Assembly: GCA_949126835.1 (NCBI GenBank) | Contig: OX421505.1 | Coordinates: 4,344,587 to 4,408,586 of the forward strand | Origin: Anisus vortex | Lineage: Eukaryota; Mollusca; Gastropoda; Planorbidae | Direction of reading: 5' to 3' | Length of the DNA stretch: 64,000 nt | In this document: in pieces, positions 42,140-54,244 of the stretch | Layout: every line of letters begins with the position of its first letter | Numbering within the stretch: position 1 is the first letter of the stretch | Translations under genes and position numbers: made by a program | The notes under the pieces: model-generated | The model's input: only the letters and a program-made list of their open reading frames with translations | What the model was told of the DNA's origin: nothing | Databases searched by the model: none

Positions 42140-44190
42140 ATTTATTAATAGCTCTATACCTCCAAATATAACATTTAACAACAGTTCTGATAATAAGGAT
42201 GCTGCAGATATAGACTTAGATGAATTTCCATTACAAATCGATTTTTGGGCTTTATTATACTTTATCGGACTTTGACGGTAGGGCTAGCGAAAATATTTAG
42301 TAGCCAAATCATAGGGTCTTAACATTCAGCGAATGATTCTACCGATAATTCGGCATTTTTTATGTATAAAAGTATACATTTCCAGAAAGCTAAGATATTT
42401 ATCTATTTTATGATGTAATTTTTATTCACTTTGGGGAATATTTAGTCAATAAAAAAAATATTAAAAAATAATTTACTAAATTTAATTCGGAGTTCCTTCC
42501 CTTTGGCTAGTACTTTCCCGGGTGTCTTTGGAAACTAGGTTAGTAGCAAATGAGTTAAGTAGGCCTACGAAATGTCAAGGCAGTGATAGGCCTATAGTCC
42601 CCATCTATTTAAATATGAGGTAAAACTGTTCGGTGTGAAATCTGTAGAGTTAGTCTCATTAGACACACTTTCATTTTAGTTAGAAGTCAGATTCCGTTAT
42701 AGTAAATAGCCTATTTATAAATATTGTTCCACCCAAATTATTTAGTTAACATTACAAGTTAATATAGCCTACTAGTTTTCATAGGCAGCTTTGCATTTCT
42801 TTATTAAATTGCCTAAATCTGATATTATTTTACGTCTAGCTTAATCATTGAATCACTTTTTTCAACATTTCGCTGCCATTTACAGCCTTATTATTGAATA
42901 AATTCATTCCGTTTTATATCATAGCAAGACATTATTTGTTTCTGATCGTTATAGAAAGTTGCTTGGTTCGTTAGCCTTAAAGGTTTATGAATTTACGTTA
43001 GAAGGAAGGTGATAATATAGCCTATAAATTTGTAACATTACACCAGAGGCTGCCATTGCCATTTGACTTCAAGAGAGACCTCTAGACTCTAGACCAACAA
43101 AGCCAAGTGTGTAAATTGAAATGACCACACGTGTAGATCTGAGGAAAATTTACAGCCAACTCTTTGCAAGCATCTTTAACCTACCAGTACACAATAATCT
43201 ATAAAACAAAAATAAGGTAGCCTAAGCGTACCAAAATAACACATAATATATAGAGAGAGATCATGTTAATCACACATTATGAAATAAAAACATTTTATGT
43301 CAACAGCCTACAACTAGGCTTACAAATAAAAATATATCTCATATTTAAATTGCAAGCATAAAACTGATCGACGTTGACGAGCTCGACCTAAAGGCTAGAC
43401 TATAATATAGATGTAGAGGTCGGAAACTAGGATCGAAACTAGTGGCTCAGAATAGATCCGAAATAGTTGGAGAAATAGGCCTACACCTGTACAAATGCTG
43501 CAGAAGGGCAGACTACGCCTTACCGATGATGCTAACTAAAAGAGCGGCGAAGTAAAATATAAAACATAGGCTGCCACTCCAACGGTCCCGCTTTCAACTT
43601 ATTTCAAGTGCCAGAGATGCGATAGGATAGGTCTAGAGTGTACAATGCGGCAAGTTGCAAGTTTGGTGAAATCACAAGAGCGCAGATCTAATCGTCTTCC
43701 GAGACTGGATAGCCAATGAGGATGATGGACACACCGTCAACACCGATATCTTACTACTTTATGTGTATAGGCTGTTGCCACAAAATCACAAAATGTTTGA
43801 ATTTCTAATTTGTTCGAAATTAAGGCCTAGATCTAGGCTATAAAGCCTAATTTTTTAGTATCGGTACGCAACAATCAATCAAACGGCTCTAACTCTAACT
43901 GACATGGTTCGGTTTGTGTTGTTGCACAATAGCCTGTCAAAAACAATCCTCCAGGGTACGGTGGAATGTGGCCGTAGGAGCAGAGCCTTTACATGCTTAT
44001 GTAGCGCCCCAGGGCAAAAGTTTCAGCGCCACCCCCTTTCATAATGTAACTGCTTGTTTAGTGCTATATTTGCTATATTTAGACTACATTTGCCGCCCCC
44101 CTGGGAGTGCCGCCCCCGGGCATGTTCCCCCTCTGCCCCCCCCCCTATGTGAGGGCACTGCGTAGGAGAGGCCGTCAGCGGAGATGCTGG
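42140..44190. other. Mostly AT-rich DNA, nothing recognised
   Basis: No gene is supported. A GC-rich patch at about 44010-44165 with GCCGCCCCC blocks looks like degraded transposon sequence and is not assigned. Confidence 0.4.
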
Positions 44191-44197
44191 TTCGACA

Positions 44198-44288
44198 AGA
44201 CTAGACTCGGACCACGGATGAGCGTAGGACGCAATAATCTTCTTTATAGAAGGAGCGTCTGTAAGCCTAACGTATAAGATAAGACAAT
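44198..44288 (+). mobile_element. LINE 3' end, family A (short copy)
   Basis: Only the terminal 90 bp are present: ACTAGACTCGGACCACGG, TCTTCTTTATAGAAGGAG and a TATAAGATAAGA tail. Confidence 0.8.
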
Positions 44289-44344
44289 GTAAAGTATTGG
44301 TCAGGGCTGCAGTAAAAAGCTGCAACTATTGACTCAACTATTAT

Positions 44345-45485
44345 ATTGACAACCGCTCAATATATGCAAAAGCGGAGAAAGTTGACTGCTGAGGTGTCCA
44401 TTATTCGCTCTCCCCAACGATCACAACGGTCATGGATTGATTATGTTGAGGATGACGCAGATAGCCGCCTAATTTGTTCGTCGTTATGTAGATTTTTGTG
44501 TAGGCTAGTGATGATATTTAACTGTTTTATATTTTTTGTTTCCTTCCTTGTTGTTTTGCAAAGTTTACATTTGTGTAAGATGGCGGAGGATTAGGAAAAT
44601 AACAACTGGACAGTGCGTTTTAATTTCTTTCTTTTCGCGGTAGATTCTAGTGCTAGGCTATTCAAAACAAACTTAAATTTGACTTAATCTTTAATCTTTG
44701 AAAAGGTATTTTTTTTATTTGTTTTTATTAATAAACTGTATTAGTATTATCATTTGTGTTTAAGTTTATGCCTAATAAAAGTAGCCTAAGTCTTAGGTAC
44801 TTTGATAAAAATTTCAAAATATTTTTTAAAAATTAAAATGTATTGTAAAAGATAGCCCTTGATTTCCATATTCCAATGACACCTCATTTACTTTTCTATC
44901 TTAAGTAGAAAAAAAGTTACAAATTTTTTAGTGTCAGATTTTGAATACATGGACTATATAGGAAAAACTGTGATAAAAAATACTATTTTTTTCACTAAAA
45001 CCATTCTATTTTTAATAATACACAAGTTAAAAGACTCAAAATTTTACCAATGATTCTTAACTATATGAACTTTAATATCATAGTGATATTTGTGACATTG
45101 TTTATCATTTAGAGGGAGGAAAAAAAAGATATCTTATACAAAATGTGTATCTGAACGCAGAGATTTACTACATAAAAATCTATAACTTTTGAACGGTTAA
45201 AGTTAAATGCTTGAAATTTTACACATTTATGCTTAATTATATATACTTTAAATATAGAACACAAAATTTCATTCATATGCACACATTTGTTTTGTTTTTA
45301 GTTTTTAAAACAAAAATGTTTTTAAAAAATTTTGTTAAAAATGACAGATCGTAACGAATAATGAAAATTATTGCAAATGTTTATCAAGCAGCATGAAAAG
45401 TGTTTCATATGTAAAATATAGGCCTACTAGGTCTATCATATTAATGAAACAGGAACAAAATATTTTTTAAATGATAAACATAATG
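44345..45485. other. AT-rich DNA, nothing recognised
   Basis: One 82-codon frame at 44346-44594 has no recognisable features beyond a hydrophobic stretch and is not called a gene. Confidence 0.4.
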
Positions 45486-45487
45486 GT

Positions 45488-45745
45488 ACAGTGACCATGC
45501 AAGCGGCAGCGAATTCGGCTGGCGTATTAAATGTCTTGGATTCGAATCCTAGTTAAGTCTAGGATGTGATTTGTGTTCTGGAGGGTGTCCTTCAGTCTAC
45601 CCAGCTTTGGTGGGTACCTGACTTTAGTTTGGGTAAAGTAAAGCCAGCTGGGCATTGTTCTTGCCACACAATCACCTAGTATACTGTGGTCACAGGAACT
45701 GGTGAATGCTGCTTCACCTGCTCTTTGGAACAATTTGGTTCAACA
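45488..45745 (+). mobile_element. tRNA-derived SINE, near full length
   Basis: A tRNA-like head (45490-45552) contains the B-box sequence GGATTCGAATCCT. The body follows, with GGGTACCTGACTTTAGTTTG and GTAAAGCCAGCTGGGCATTG, and then CACAATCACCTAGTATACTG. I recognise this body type from gastropod genomes. Fragments of the same family lie at 1855-1930 and 51401-51480. Confidence 0.75.
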
Positions 45746-45799
45746 TGATTCTTAAAAATAACATTCTTTATACAGATTTATATATATATATATATAATC

Positions 45800-46410
45800 A
45801 TACCCCTGTGTGGGTATCGGGGTCCTGGAAATGACCAGGTAAAAGAATAACCCCACTGCTAAGTCCCACTTGCATGTCGTAAAAGGCAACGAATAGTGGG
45901 TTGTGCATTGGGTATAACCAGGGCACATAAAAATTGTATCCCCCTTTGTGGTGATGTTCGACAGAGGTCCAGATTGCACTACCCTGGATAGAGGTTTTGT
46001 GCGCTCCTTCTGGGGGGCTCTGGTGTTGATAGCATGGAGATGGGTGGGTGTAAAGTCATGAAGGGGCCTGGGTCCAGGATGTGACAATTCCACAGAGTAT
46101 TCCCAGAATCTGAAAAAACTATAAATGGCACAACTGAATGTCATGGCCGTTTGGAGAGCTCTGTGGATGGCGGAGATCGGATAATAGGCCAGCCCCACCT
46201 CGGCACAACTCATCCCTGACTCAATGCAGTCCGATCCCGGAGTACCACTCACAGGTGCTTGGTGCAGAACCGAAAACTCTCTTGAACTGCGGGGTTTGAA
46301 AAAAGCCACTAAGGAAAACCCAGATTAACAATGCCAGTGTGTCTGACATTGACTGCAAGAGAGCAAACTGCTCTGCAGACTGGTTGATAGTAGAAGAAGA
46401 AGAATATATA
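45800..46410 (+). mobile_element. Unclassified interspersed repeat with GAA tail
   Basis: A block of distinctly higher GC with sharp edges, beginning near GGTATCGGGGTCCTGG and ending AGTAGAAGAAGAAGAA. A GAA-repeat tail of this kind also ends the LINE at 51797-53720. The antisense 185-codon frame over it has no recognisable domain. It is probably a retroelement piece or a non-autonomous partner. Confidence 0.5.
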
Positions 46411-46495
46411 ATCATAATATCACATTTAAAATAAAAATTATCAAAAACTTGAAAAAAAAAAAATTATAACTAGAACTATATGTGTGTGTAAGTAG

Positions 46496-46745
46496 ATATC
46501 TTATCTTATACATTACAGACGCTCCTTCTATAAAGAAGATTATTGCATCCTACGCTCATCCGTGGTCCGAGTCTAGTCTTGCATTTTTATTAATGTTTTA
46601 AATGATGTTAAGTTACTGGTTTTCCTGGTTTGTTCAGGCAACCCATTCCATGCCCGAATGCCACTCGGGAAGAAAGAGTACTTATATGCATTTGTTCTCG
46701 CATAAGGGACAAGAAAAGTGTTTTTGTCTTTATGTTTATCTGAGC
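46496..46745 (-). mobile_element. LINE 3' end, family A
   Basis: A minus-strand copy, complete from GCTCAGATAAACATAAAG to the TATAAGATAAGATA tail. The translated C-terminus includes KYSFFPSGIRAWNGLPEQT. Confidence 0.8.
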
Positions 46746-46749
46746 TTTG

Positions 46750-48550
46750 CAACAGGTTGTTATTGGGTTGTATTTCTAAATTAGAGTTTAATGCCTTATG
46801 TATTATTACTACTTTACTTTTTGCCCTTCTGTCCTCTAGTGTTTCTAGGTTTAGTGATTTTACTAATGGTGTTATTCTTGTTAATTGGGAATATTCACAT
46901 ATCTTTATGTGATTTATGTGGAATTAAAATTCTGTTCCATTGGAATATTTGTGTTCTTGTGATTATTTCTTAAATTTAAGGTAAAATCTAAATTTGCTTT
47001 TGATTTACTTTTGTTAATTAATTAATTAATTATTTTTAGGAGGGGTCAAGTTAAAAGTCTTACTTCTCAATTAGTAGACATATAATTATTAAATTAGGAT
47101 TAGGCCTGCCTGACCTAGAGAAATATACTAATTTTAGCCCTTGAGAATAATAATAATAGAGGTTTTAAAGTTAAAAGTATGCATTAGCAATTAAGTTAAC
47201 ATCAACATTACCATTAGTATAGATTATATAGATCTAGTAGTAAAGTTGTTTTTTAATAATAAAAAAAAAAGATCGACAAAGCAATAGCCTAAGCAAGGGC
47301 AATATCCAATGCACTAGCCTAAGTCTATATCACTGCATTAACAATAGATAGCCACTGGGCAAGGCCACTAAATTAGTTTAAATTAACTTTAAATAGTGCT
47401 AGGCCAGTCATATTTTATAATGAGGTAATAGCCTGAATAGGTGAATAGTGAATAGGAATAGACTATGACTAGGTTGCGTAGGTCGTCAATAGGCCAGGCA
47501 GATCTACGGCTACGGCCTACATTAAAACGCATTAGGAGTCTTAGGATGCATTTAAACTTATTTCTCATAAGTAGTCATAAGCCAAAAGGCCATAGCCATT
47601 TGTAAAAAAAAGTGGGCTAATACCTATAAAACTACATTAAACTTATCATTATCGAGATGTGTTACCAAAGTAAAGAAATATTTTAGCCATTGGTTAGTCA
47701 CGATTTGACCACGTGACACCTAGAGCTTTAATAATTAAAAAAATGGTGGCAAGGGCTGAATATACCAACAAATTTGTTCATGAAATTAGAGATAGTTATC
47801 ATGTTTCAAAATTGATAAAACTTTGCAGCTAACTGGGTAGATATTTAAGTTTTGTGTAAGGATTATTTTGAAAAACATTTCTCCAACCTTTCACTTTCAA
47901 ATTAATCCTAGAACAGGAACGAAGTTTTCAAAAGTACAAAATCCGAAATTAATTTAAAGTAAATGTTCTAAATTGTGAGCATTAACAACAACTAACTATC
48001 TAAATATTAAAAAAACATCAAAGTTTGTGCGAATTTGTTAAAAATATCACACAAGAAACATTTTAAACATAGTAGTGATCGGCATATTTTAATAATTCGA
48101 ATCACAATTTTTCGGAAGAAAATCGGAGACGAAAAACTTGGATTCTAAAGTACCTACGGCTAAGTAGGCTAAGAACTTTAAGTTTAAGAAGATTTTAAGA
48201 ATTTAAGATAGATTTTAAGATTAGGCCTATAATTTAAATTATAAATATAATATATAATTAAAATAGTCTAGATACTTACTATATATACTAGTACGGTAGG
48301 CCTTCTTTAATTTATGCCTTAACTGCCTAAACTTTAACCTTTTATATAGATCTAGGCTAAATAATCTTTTATTTTTATGAATCTTATTTATGCCATGGCC
48401 TTATCTTAATCTTATAACTTATAACTAATAATATGTATAGTAAAATAGGTATAGGGTATAGGCCTACTTATCTTATCTTTATATTCTATTGTATATTATA
48501 GAGTCATTATAGACTAAATATATTCTATAGTCTATAGGCCTAGGCCTAGG
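46750..48550. other. AT-rich DNA with TAGGCCTA, nothing recognised
   Basis: No gene is supported. TAGGCCTA is again frequent near 48220-48550. Confidence 0.45.
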
Positions 48551-48551
48551 C

Positions 48552-48851
48552 TAAAGAAGATTACTGCGTCCTATGCAAATCCGTGGTCCGAGTCTAGTCT
48601 TGCATCTATAATTCTATAGGCATAGGATAGTCCCTTATAATCATGCCCTAATGAAAATCTATATTAAAATATTAAATGATTTTAAGTTAGCAGTTAGGCC
48701 TACTGGTTTTTCGGGTTTGTTCAGGCAACGCATTCACTCATTCAGGGCCATTCCATGCCCAAATGCTGCTCTGGAAAAAAGAGTACTTATTATAATTATA
48801 TGCAATTGTTCTCGCATAGGCCTACCAACATTATATGATAAGGGATAATCC
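48552..48851 (-). mobile_element. LINE 3' end, family A (degenerate)
   Basis: A minus-strand copy containing the CCGTGGTCCGAGTCTAGTC terminus and the GGTTTGTTCAGGCAACGC segment. It lacks the terminal GATAA tail and has an internal duplication near 48730-48760. Confidence 0.75.
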
Positions 48852-49127
48852 TAAGGCATATTATATTTATAAGGCCTGTACATGTGACTTACACTGGTAC
48901 TGGTAGGCTAGGCCTACTAGGCCTACTTCTTATATTTAGCCAATATATTACAGACACTTCTTCTACTTCTATATGCCTAAATAAGATTATTAGTCTACTA
49001 CTTCTATACAATCTGTTAAAATTAATCAAATTGAAACAAAATCTATTTAGTTACATGTAACCATGTAGTTTGATTCAACATAATTACATAATAGGGCCTA
49101 CATGAAATAATTTTAAAATAAAAATCT

Positions 49128-49905
49128 ATATTGGAGGACATTTCCAATTTATACATTTAACTTTTGTGCTGATCGGTCAAACAGCCTATAGCGACCAAAC
49201 ATTTATAGGCCTATATATATATATATATAAACAAACATATAAACAAACTCATGGTAATTATATATATTGTTAGATTATTTAAACATGATGTAAACACACA
49301 AGTTCAGATGTTATTCAAAGGGAAATCAGTCTAGATTTATTCAACAGTCAAATAAAAAGAATAGCGTAAAAAAAGTTAAATCGATGATGGCATTGTCGTC
49401 CGACAAAATGGTTGTTTTAAATCAGTTAAGTCAAATTTAGATAAATTAAAAGTAACAAACAATATATTATAATAAAAACTGTAGTAAAAACATTTTTGTC
49501 GGTATATAGTTTTTGTTTGTTTTAATTGTTTACAGTTTTCTGGCCCTGGAACATGCATATGTATTGTTCTTGAGCTTTGTAGTAACGGGTATTTAAAAAT
49601 TCAAAGTAGAGAACGGGATAGTGAAATCATCCTGAAATGGTGCTCGGTTTATAACTGTAAAATAATTAGTAATAGGCCTACATTATAAAAAATAAAATTA
49701 CGTATATTACTAATTAATTAAGCTATATTGCATATTATAATAAAAAAATTATTCTGGAGGACATTTCCAATTTAAAATTTAAACATTTAACTTTTGTGCC
49801 GATCTGTCAAACGGTCTTGGAGACTAAAGAGAACAAACATATGTATACATATAGAAACAGACACATATAAATAAACAAACTCACTGTAATTATGTATATT
49901 GATAT
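49128..49905. repeat. Two diverged direct repeats of about 140 bp
   Basis: GGAGGACATTTCCAATTT, then TTTAACTTTTGTGC and GATC-GTCAAAC, occur at 49132-49190 and at 49756-49815. Both are followed by TAAACAAACTCA and a similar AT-rich tail. A further segment at 49470-49575, ending GGAACATGCATATG, matches 56125-56215. Confidence 0.7.
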
Positions 49906-50550
49906 GTAAATATATATGGCAAAACTAACGCTATGTGTATGATTTTAGGTGTCAAAACTTTGCAGGCTTTTTGGCATTGTGAACCGTTGCTTGCAGGCCA
50001 ACTGGGGTTTCAGTGCTTGCACCCATGAATATCAGTTATGATATTTCTAACTATTAAGTAAATTAGGATAAATTGCCCATGATGTAACAAAATGGGTCAC
50101 TTACCCTTCAGCGCTTCCTATTTAAGTACAGAATGAATTTCACCATCACAGACACCACACATATACACTGTGCAATGTCAGTAGCCTATAATGTCTTTAT
50201 TCTGTCTGGTGGACGTCAGTGACTGCTAGATCTGTTGTCTCACGGCAGCGTTGAAGCTGGTCTCCAGTGTCAGGCGGGTGACTGTGCGGCAAAGGGTTGT
50301 AGACAGGGTTGTCTAGTTGATTCTCTTTATGTAACTTGAACGTTCAATGTTGTGTGCAGGTAGTGTTGCCATCCGTCGTGATATATTGGGACTGTCACCG
50401 TTATGGACCTTCCATGTTCTAAATAAAAAGTAATTATATTACTGACGAGGTCCCAGCTAGATAAAGCAACCCTTAGTGCAGGGGTTGTATAGAAGACTTT
50501 CTCCAGGAGACAGACAGTGTTTACAGTCATGTGCAGGGGCTGTTGCATTG

Positions 50551-50797
50551 CTCAGATAAACATAAAGACAAAAACACTTTCCTTATCCCTTAGGCGAGAA
50601 CAAATGCAAGTACCCCCGGTACTCTTTCTTCTCGAGTGTCATCATGGCATGGAATGGGTTGTCTGATCAAACCAGGAAAATCTTTAGTTTAACATAATTT
50701 GAAACATTAATAAAAATGCTAGACTAGACTCAGACCACAGAGCAGTGCAGGACACAACAATTTTTACAGAAGGAATGCTGTAATATATAAGATAAGA
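50551..50797 (+). mobile_element. LINE 3' end, family A
   Basis: A plus-strand copy from CTCAGATAAACATAAAG to ATATATAAGATAAG, more diverged than the copy at 46496. Confidence 0.75.
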
Positions 50798-50984
50798 TTT
50801 CTAATCTTTAATCTAGTGCTTTCTGGACATTTTTTTTTTTCCAATGAATTTTTTTTTCAAATGTTGAAAAAGCTCTGAAAAAAAAGTGAAAATTAAATTT
50901 TCTGAAAAGAGTAAGAACCACCCTGCTAAAATTTTACAGACGTTCCTTCTTGTTAGAAGAATATTATTATAGTTTACAACCTAG

Positions 50985-51085
50985 GCCCAAATTCTTGCAG
51001 GGCATCAGGGTTCGGTCGAAGGCAGGGCTGGAACCCGGTCTGGTTTGTTGACAGTCCAGTATACCAACTCCAGGACATACTTAAC
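50985..51085 (-). mobile_element. tRNA-derived SINE fragment
   Basis: On the minus strand, GTTGGTATACTGGAC is A-box-like and CCGGGTTCCAGCCCTG is a good B box about 35 bases later, followed by GCCCTGCAAGAATTTGG. No longer body is visible. Confidence 0.5.
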
Positions 51086-51400
51086 ATCACCTTGACATAC
51101 TTAACATCACCTTGACATACTTAAGATCACATTGGCCTACATCATTTTCTTTTCACATATATCGGTAGACCTTTGCTGTATGGAAACAAGTTATAATAAA
51201 ACAAGCAAGCTAAACCTAAACATTCTCACAATTACAACATCCAAACTCTCTAAACCAAATTGCGGTGTGTAATAAAAGCAGGTTACACCGCATTAATAAA
51301 CAACAGAATGCAAGATGATTTGGGAAAACCTGATAAGACATTGCATTCAACAAAGCCTAGATTAAAGGAAATGTCAGTTTGTTGCGTACAGTTATATGTA

Positions 51401-51480
51401 TTTTGCCACAGCATGTTAGGAGAGTGTGTGGCCAGTACAATGCCCAGCCGCCTTTACTGTACCCCAACTAAGTTCAGGAC
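51401..51480 (-). mobile_element. SINE body fragment
   Basis: On the minus strand this reads CTTAGTTGGGGTACAGTAAA, then GGCGGCTGGGCATTGTAC and GGCCACACAC. It matches the middle of the SINE at 45488-45745. Confidence 0.6.
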
Positions 51481-51796
51481 TTTTTCAAGATTTCTTAAAT
51501 ACACTGCAGGTTTTTATAGCGAAATTATAAATCAGTTTTGTTGCAAAGTAATCTTTTACCTCAAGTAGAATTTAAATATATATGATATGATTTTATTGCT
51601 TCTGAAAGAACAATTTTTAAAGAATCATGAATTGGATGTTTCTAGCTTGTATCTCAAACCTCAAACTTGGTATCCCGGATTTCAAAATTTAAATCCTTTT
51701 ACATACTAACTTTGTTTTCAGTGGAAAAATTGTGTTTTACATGATGGAGCAATACAGATACACTGAATACAGAGAAGTATTTACTTTTTTTTCCTG

Positions 51797-53725
51797 ACTT
51801 CTTCTTCTTCTTCTTCGTTCTCAAAAGTTATGATTGGGAGGATTCAGGCAACAAGTCCGATAGTTGTAATGAACTGCGCCGTGGCTGTCAGTTGCTCTAG
51901 TCCACCGAACAGTTTGTCGTTGAAGGTAGCCCACAGGGGCCAAATGGCTGACCGGGTAGAAAGATACAGAGGGCAGGTCTGAAGGACATGCTCCGCGTTT
52001 TCGGGAGCTGTTTCGCAGGGGCACATTTCGCTTGCTCCGATTTTTAGTTTGCGGAACATATGTTGCTTTAGCCTGTTGTGACCAGTCCTTAGTCTGAAGA
52101 TGATGTGTTGAAATTGGCGGGAGAGTTTGTAGTAAGCATCAATCTTTGGGTTGTTGCAGCTCAGACCATCTTTCGGATTCATTCCTTTTGAGTATTGCCT
52201 TTATTTCTTCGGGGTGTAGAGATGGATCTGTCTGGTTTTGTCTGCCTCCAGCTTTAGCTAAGGTGTCGGCAGTGTCATTTCCTTCATTTTGTATATGCCC
52301 AGGGATCCATTGGAGAACCAGTTCTTTAGTTATTTTGCTCAGTTTTAAAAGTTCTGTACTGAGTGACTGGTTGATTGGGGCATTTGGGTTTTTTAGAGAC
52401 TGGAGTACTGTTTTGGCGTCAGTGAAGATGACAATCTGGCTGTTGGGGGATTGAGTGTGGCTTTTTAGTATATTTGCAGCAAGCTCAATTGCTTTTTTTT
52501 CTGCTCTAGTGCTATCTGAGAGGCTACCTGTGACAGTGGCTTTTTCTAGGAGTTCTCCATTTGGCCACTCTATGTAAATGCCGGCTTCTCCATTTTTCAA
52601 ATCTTTTCCAGTTGACCCGTCAGTATAGACTCTGGTCCATGCATTTTGGGGGTATTGTTCTCTAATGATGTTGTTTACTGCTTCTTTTAGTATTTCGGGC
52701 GTGTAGTCAGATTTTTTCCCTATGTTGCTTAGTTCGTCTCTGATTTTTAGAGTAGGGCTTGGGTCCCAGGGGAAGAAGTGGCTGTGGGGTTGGGTAGGTT
52801 TAATTGCAATGTTTTCTATTTTATATTTACTTTTTAGATGTTTGGCTTCTTGTATAAAATTGGATCTTTGAAGTCTTTTTGTTGAGGAGGTTTTGAGTAG
52901 CTTGGGTTTTAGAGGGTGATGACTTGATGCTTCTAACTTGGTGAAGTGAGTAAGGATTTTGGTTTCTCGTCTAGTTTCCATAGAGCTTAGGTTAGTTGCA
53001 TCCTCCATTGCTCTGATCGGGGTCGTTTTCATTGCTCCTGTTATGATTCGAAGTCCTAGGTTTTGAACTTTGTCTATTTTTCGGAGGTTTGATTGGGCTG
53101 CCGTACCCCACACTGTGGCTCCATATTCTAGGGTAGGCCTTATATAACTGGTATATGTTTTTTTCAAGATAGAGTGATTTGCACCCCAGTCTGAGCCAGC
53201 AAGTTTTTTCATCAAAGCTAGTCTTTGGATTCCCTTTTTCTGTGAGTTTTCTATTTGACTTTTCCAGGTTAGTCTTGGGTCAAACGTAACTCCTAAAAAT
53301 GTGGGATTGTCATTTTTTTCAAGGATTGTTTTGTCTAGGGTCAGTTTGAGGCTTTGTACTTTAGTAGATAGAGAGAAAATTGAGTATGTAGTCTTTTTTG
53401 AGTTTATGGTCATTCCCCATTCTTTGGACCATAGGTTGAGGTTGTTTAGTGCATCTTGTAGCCTAAATTTTGAGGTGCCTATATATTCTTCTGTGCTTAT
53501 TAGAGCAAGATCGTCGGCGTACATGCTGCTTTTTACTTTTCTAGGAATATGTTGAATTAGGTCATTTATGAAAATGAGAAATAGTGTGGGTGACAGTACA
53601 CCTCCCTGGGGGACTCCATTTTGTATTGTTGCTATGTTGCTCCTTTTTCCTTGCAAGTTGACTATAGCTTTTCGATTTGTTAGGTATTCTGTAATCCAGT
53701 TTAACATTTTGACAATTGGGAGTTT
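51797..53725 (-). mobile_element. 5'-truncated LINE with RNase H and GAA tail
   Basis: It starts within the reverse transcriptase (LNWITEYLTNRKA). Motif B is GVPQGGVLSPTLF and motif C is SMYADDLALIS. The RNase H domain follows with VYTDGSTG (Asp), DSTRAEKKAIELA (Glu), IVIFTDAKTV (Asp) and NEGNDTADTLAK (Asp), then a zinc-type end, CPCETAPENAEHVLQTCP. The frame is open for 522 codons (53707-52139). A one-base frameshift near 52150 moves the last 100 codons into the next frame. The 3' end is a GAAGAAGAAGAAGAA tail at about 51798-51815. A jockey/I-like LINE by domain content; 5' truncation is the usual outcome of incomplete reverse transcription. Confidence 0.92.
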
Positions 53726-54244
53726 ATTAGGACATTAGGAGAGGGAGCATATGGAGAGTAAGTCAACTCTTTAAATGTATTTTAAAATGGAGTCTGTGCT
53801 AGGCTAACCTGAAATCACTTCACAATTGCCTATTATTCAGAATACCTTTATTTTTTTGTTTGACTACAATTTCCCTCTGTAATAACACAGTAATAGTAAC
53901 AAATAAGTAAACAATAATAACACAGTAATAGTAACAAATAAGTAAAAAAAATAAAAATGAGATTACATTTCAATAAATGTAAATTGTTAAAAAAATGTTT
54001 ATACATTATCTGGTTTTACAATAATTCTAACTTCTGCAATTGTTGCCAATGGAGGAACGTTAAATGGGAGATTATCAAGATGATAACGCAGCTGGAGTCT
54101 CTGCTACTATTTAGTTTATACATAGAATCAGCGAATAGTATGTCTATGTCCAAATACTTGAATAAGGTGCTGGGTGGAAATTGTCACTAGAAGATTTCTA
54201 CACTTGTCTTGGACTTCCTCTATAAATGATGTTTCCTTCCTCAG
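53726..54244. other. AT-rich DNA upstream of the CHEK1-like exons
   Basis: A direct repeat of AATAACACAGTAATAGTAAC occurs at about 53881 and 53917. The expected first CHEK1 exon with the glycine-rich loop is not visible here. Confidence 0.5.

Noticed and set aside
44346..44594. 82-codon frame with a hydrophobic stretch
   Set aside because: No homology recognised and no splice or start context; likely chance.
45752..46309. 185-codon antisense frame
   Set aside because: No domain, and it overlaps a repeat block that reads in the other orientation by its GAA tail.
47690..47960. Possible THAP-like fragment (CKDYFEKHF, then INPRTGTKF)
   Set aside because: Only two short motif-like pieces in different frames with stops between; not enough to call.
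50327..50548. 73-codon minus-strand frame in a GC-richer island
   Set aside because: No recognisable domain; the island may be a repeat fragment.
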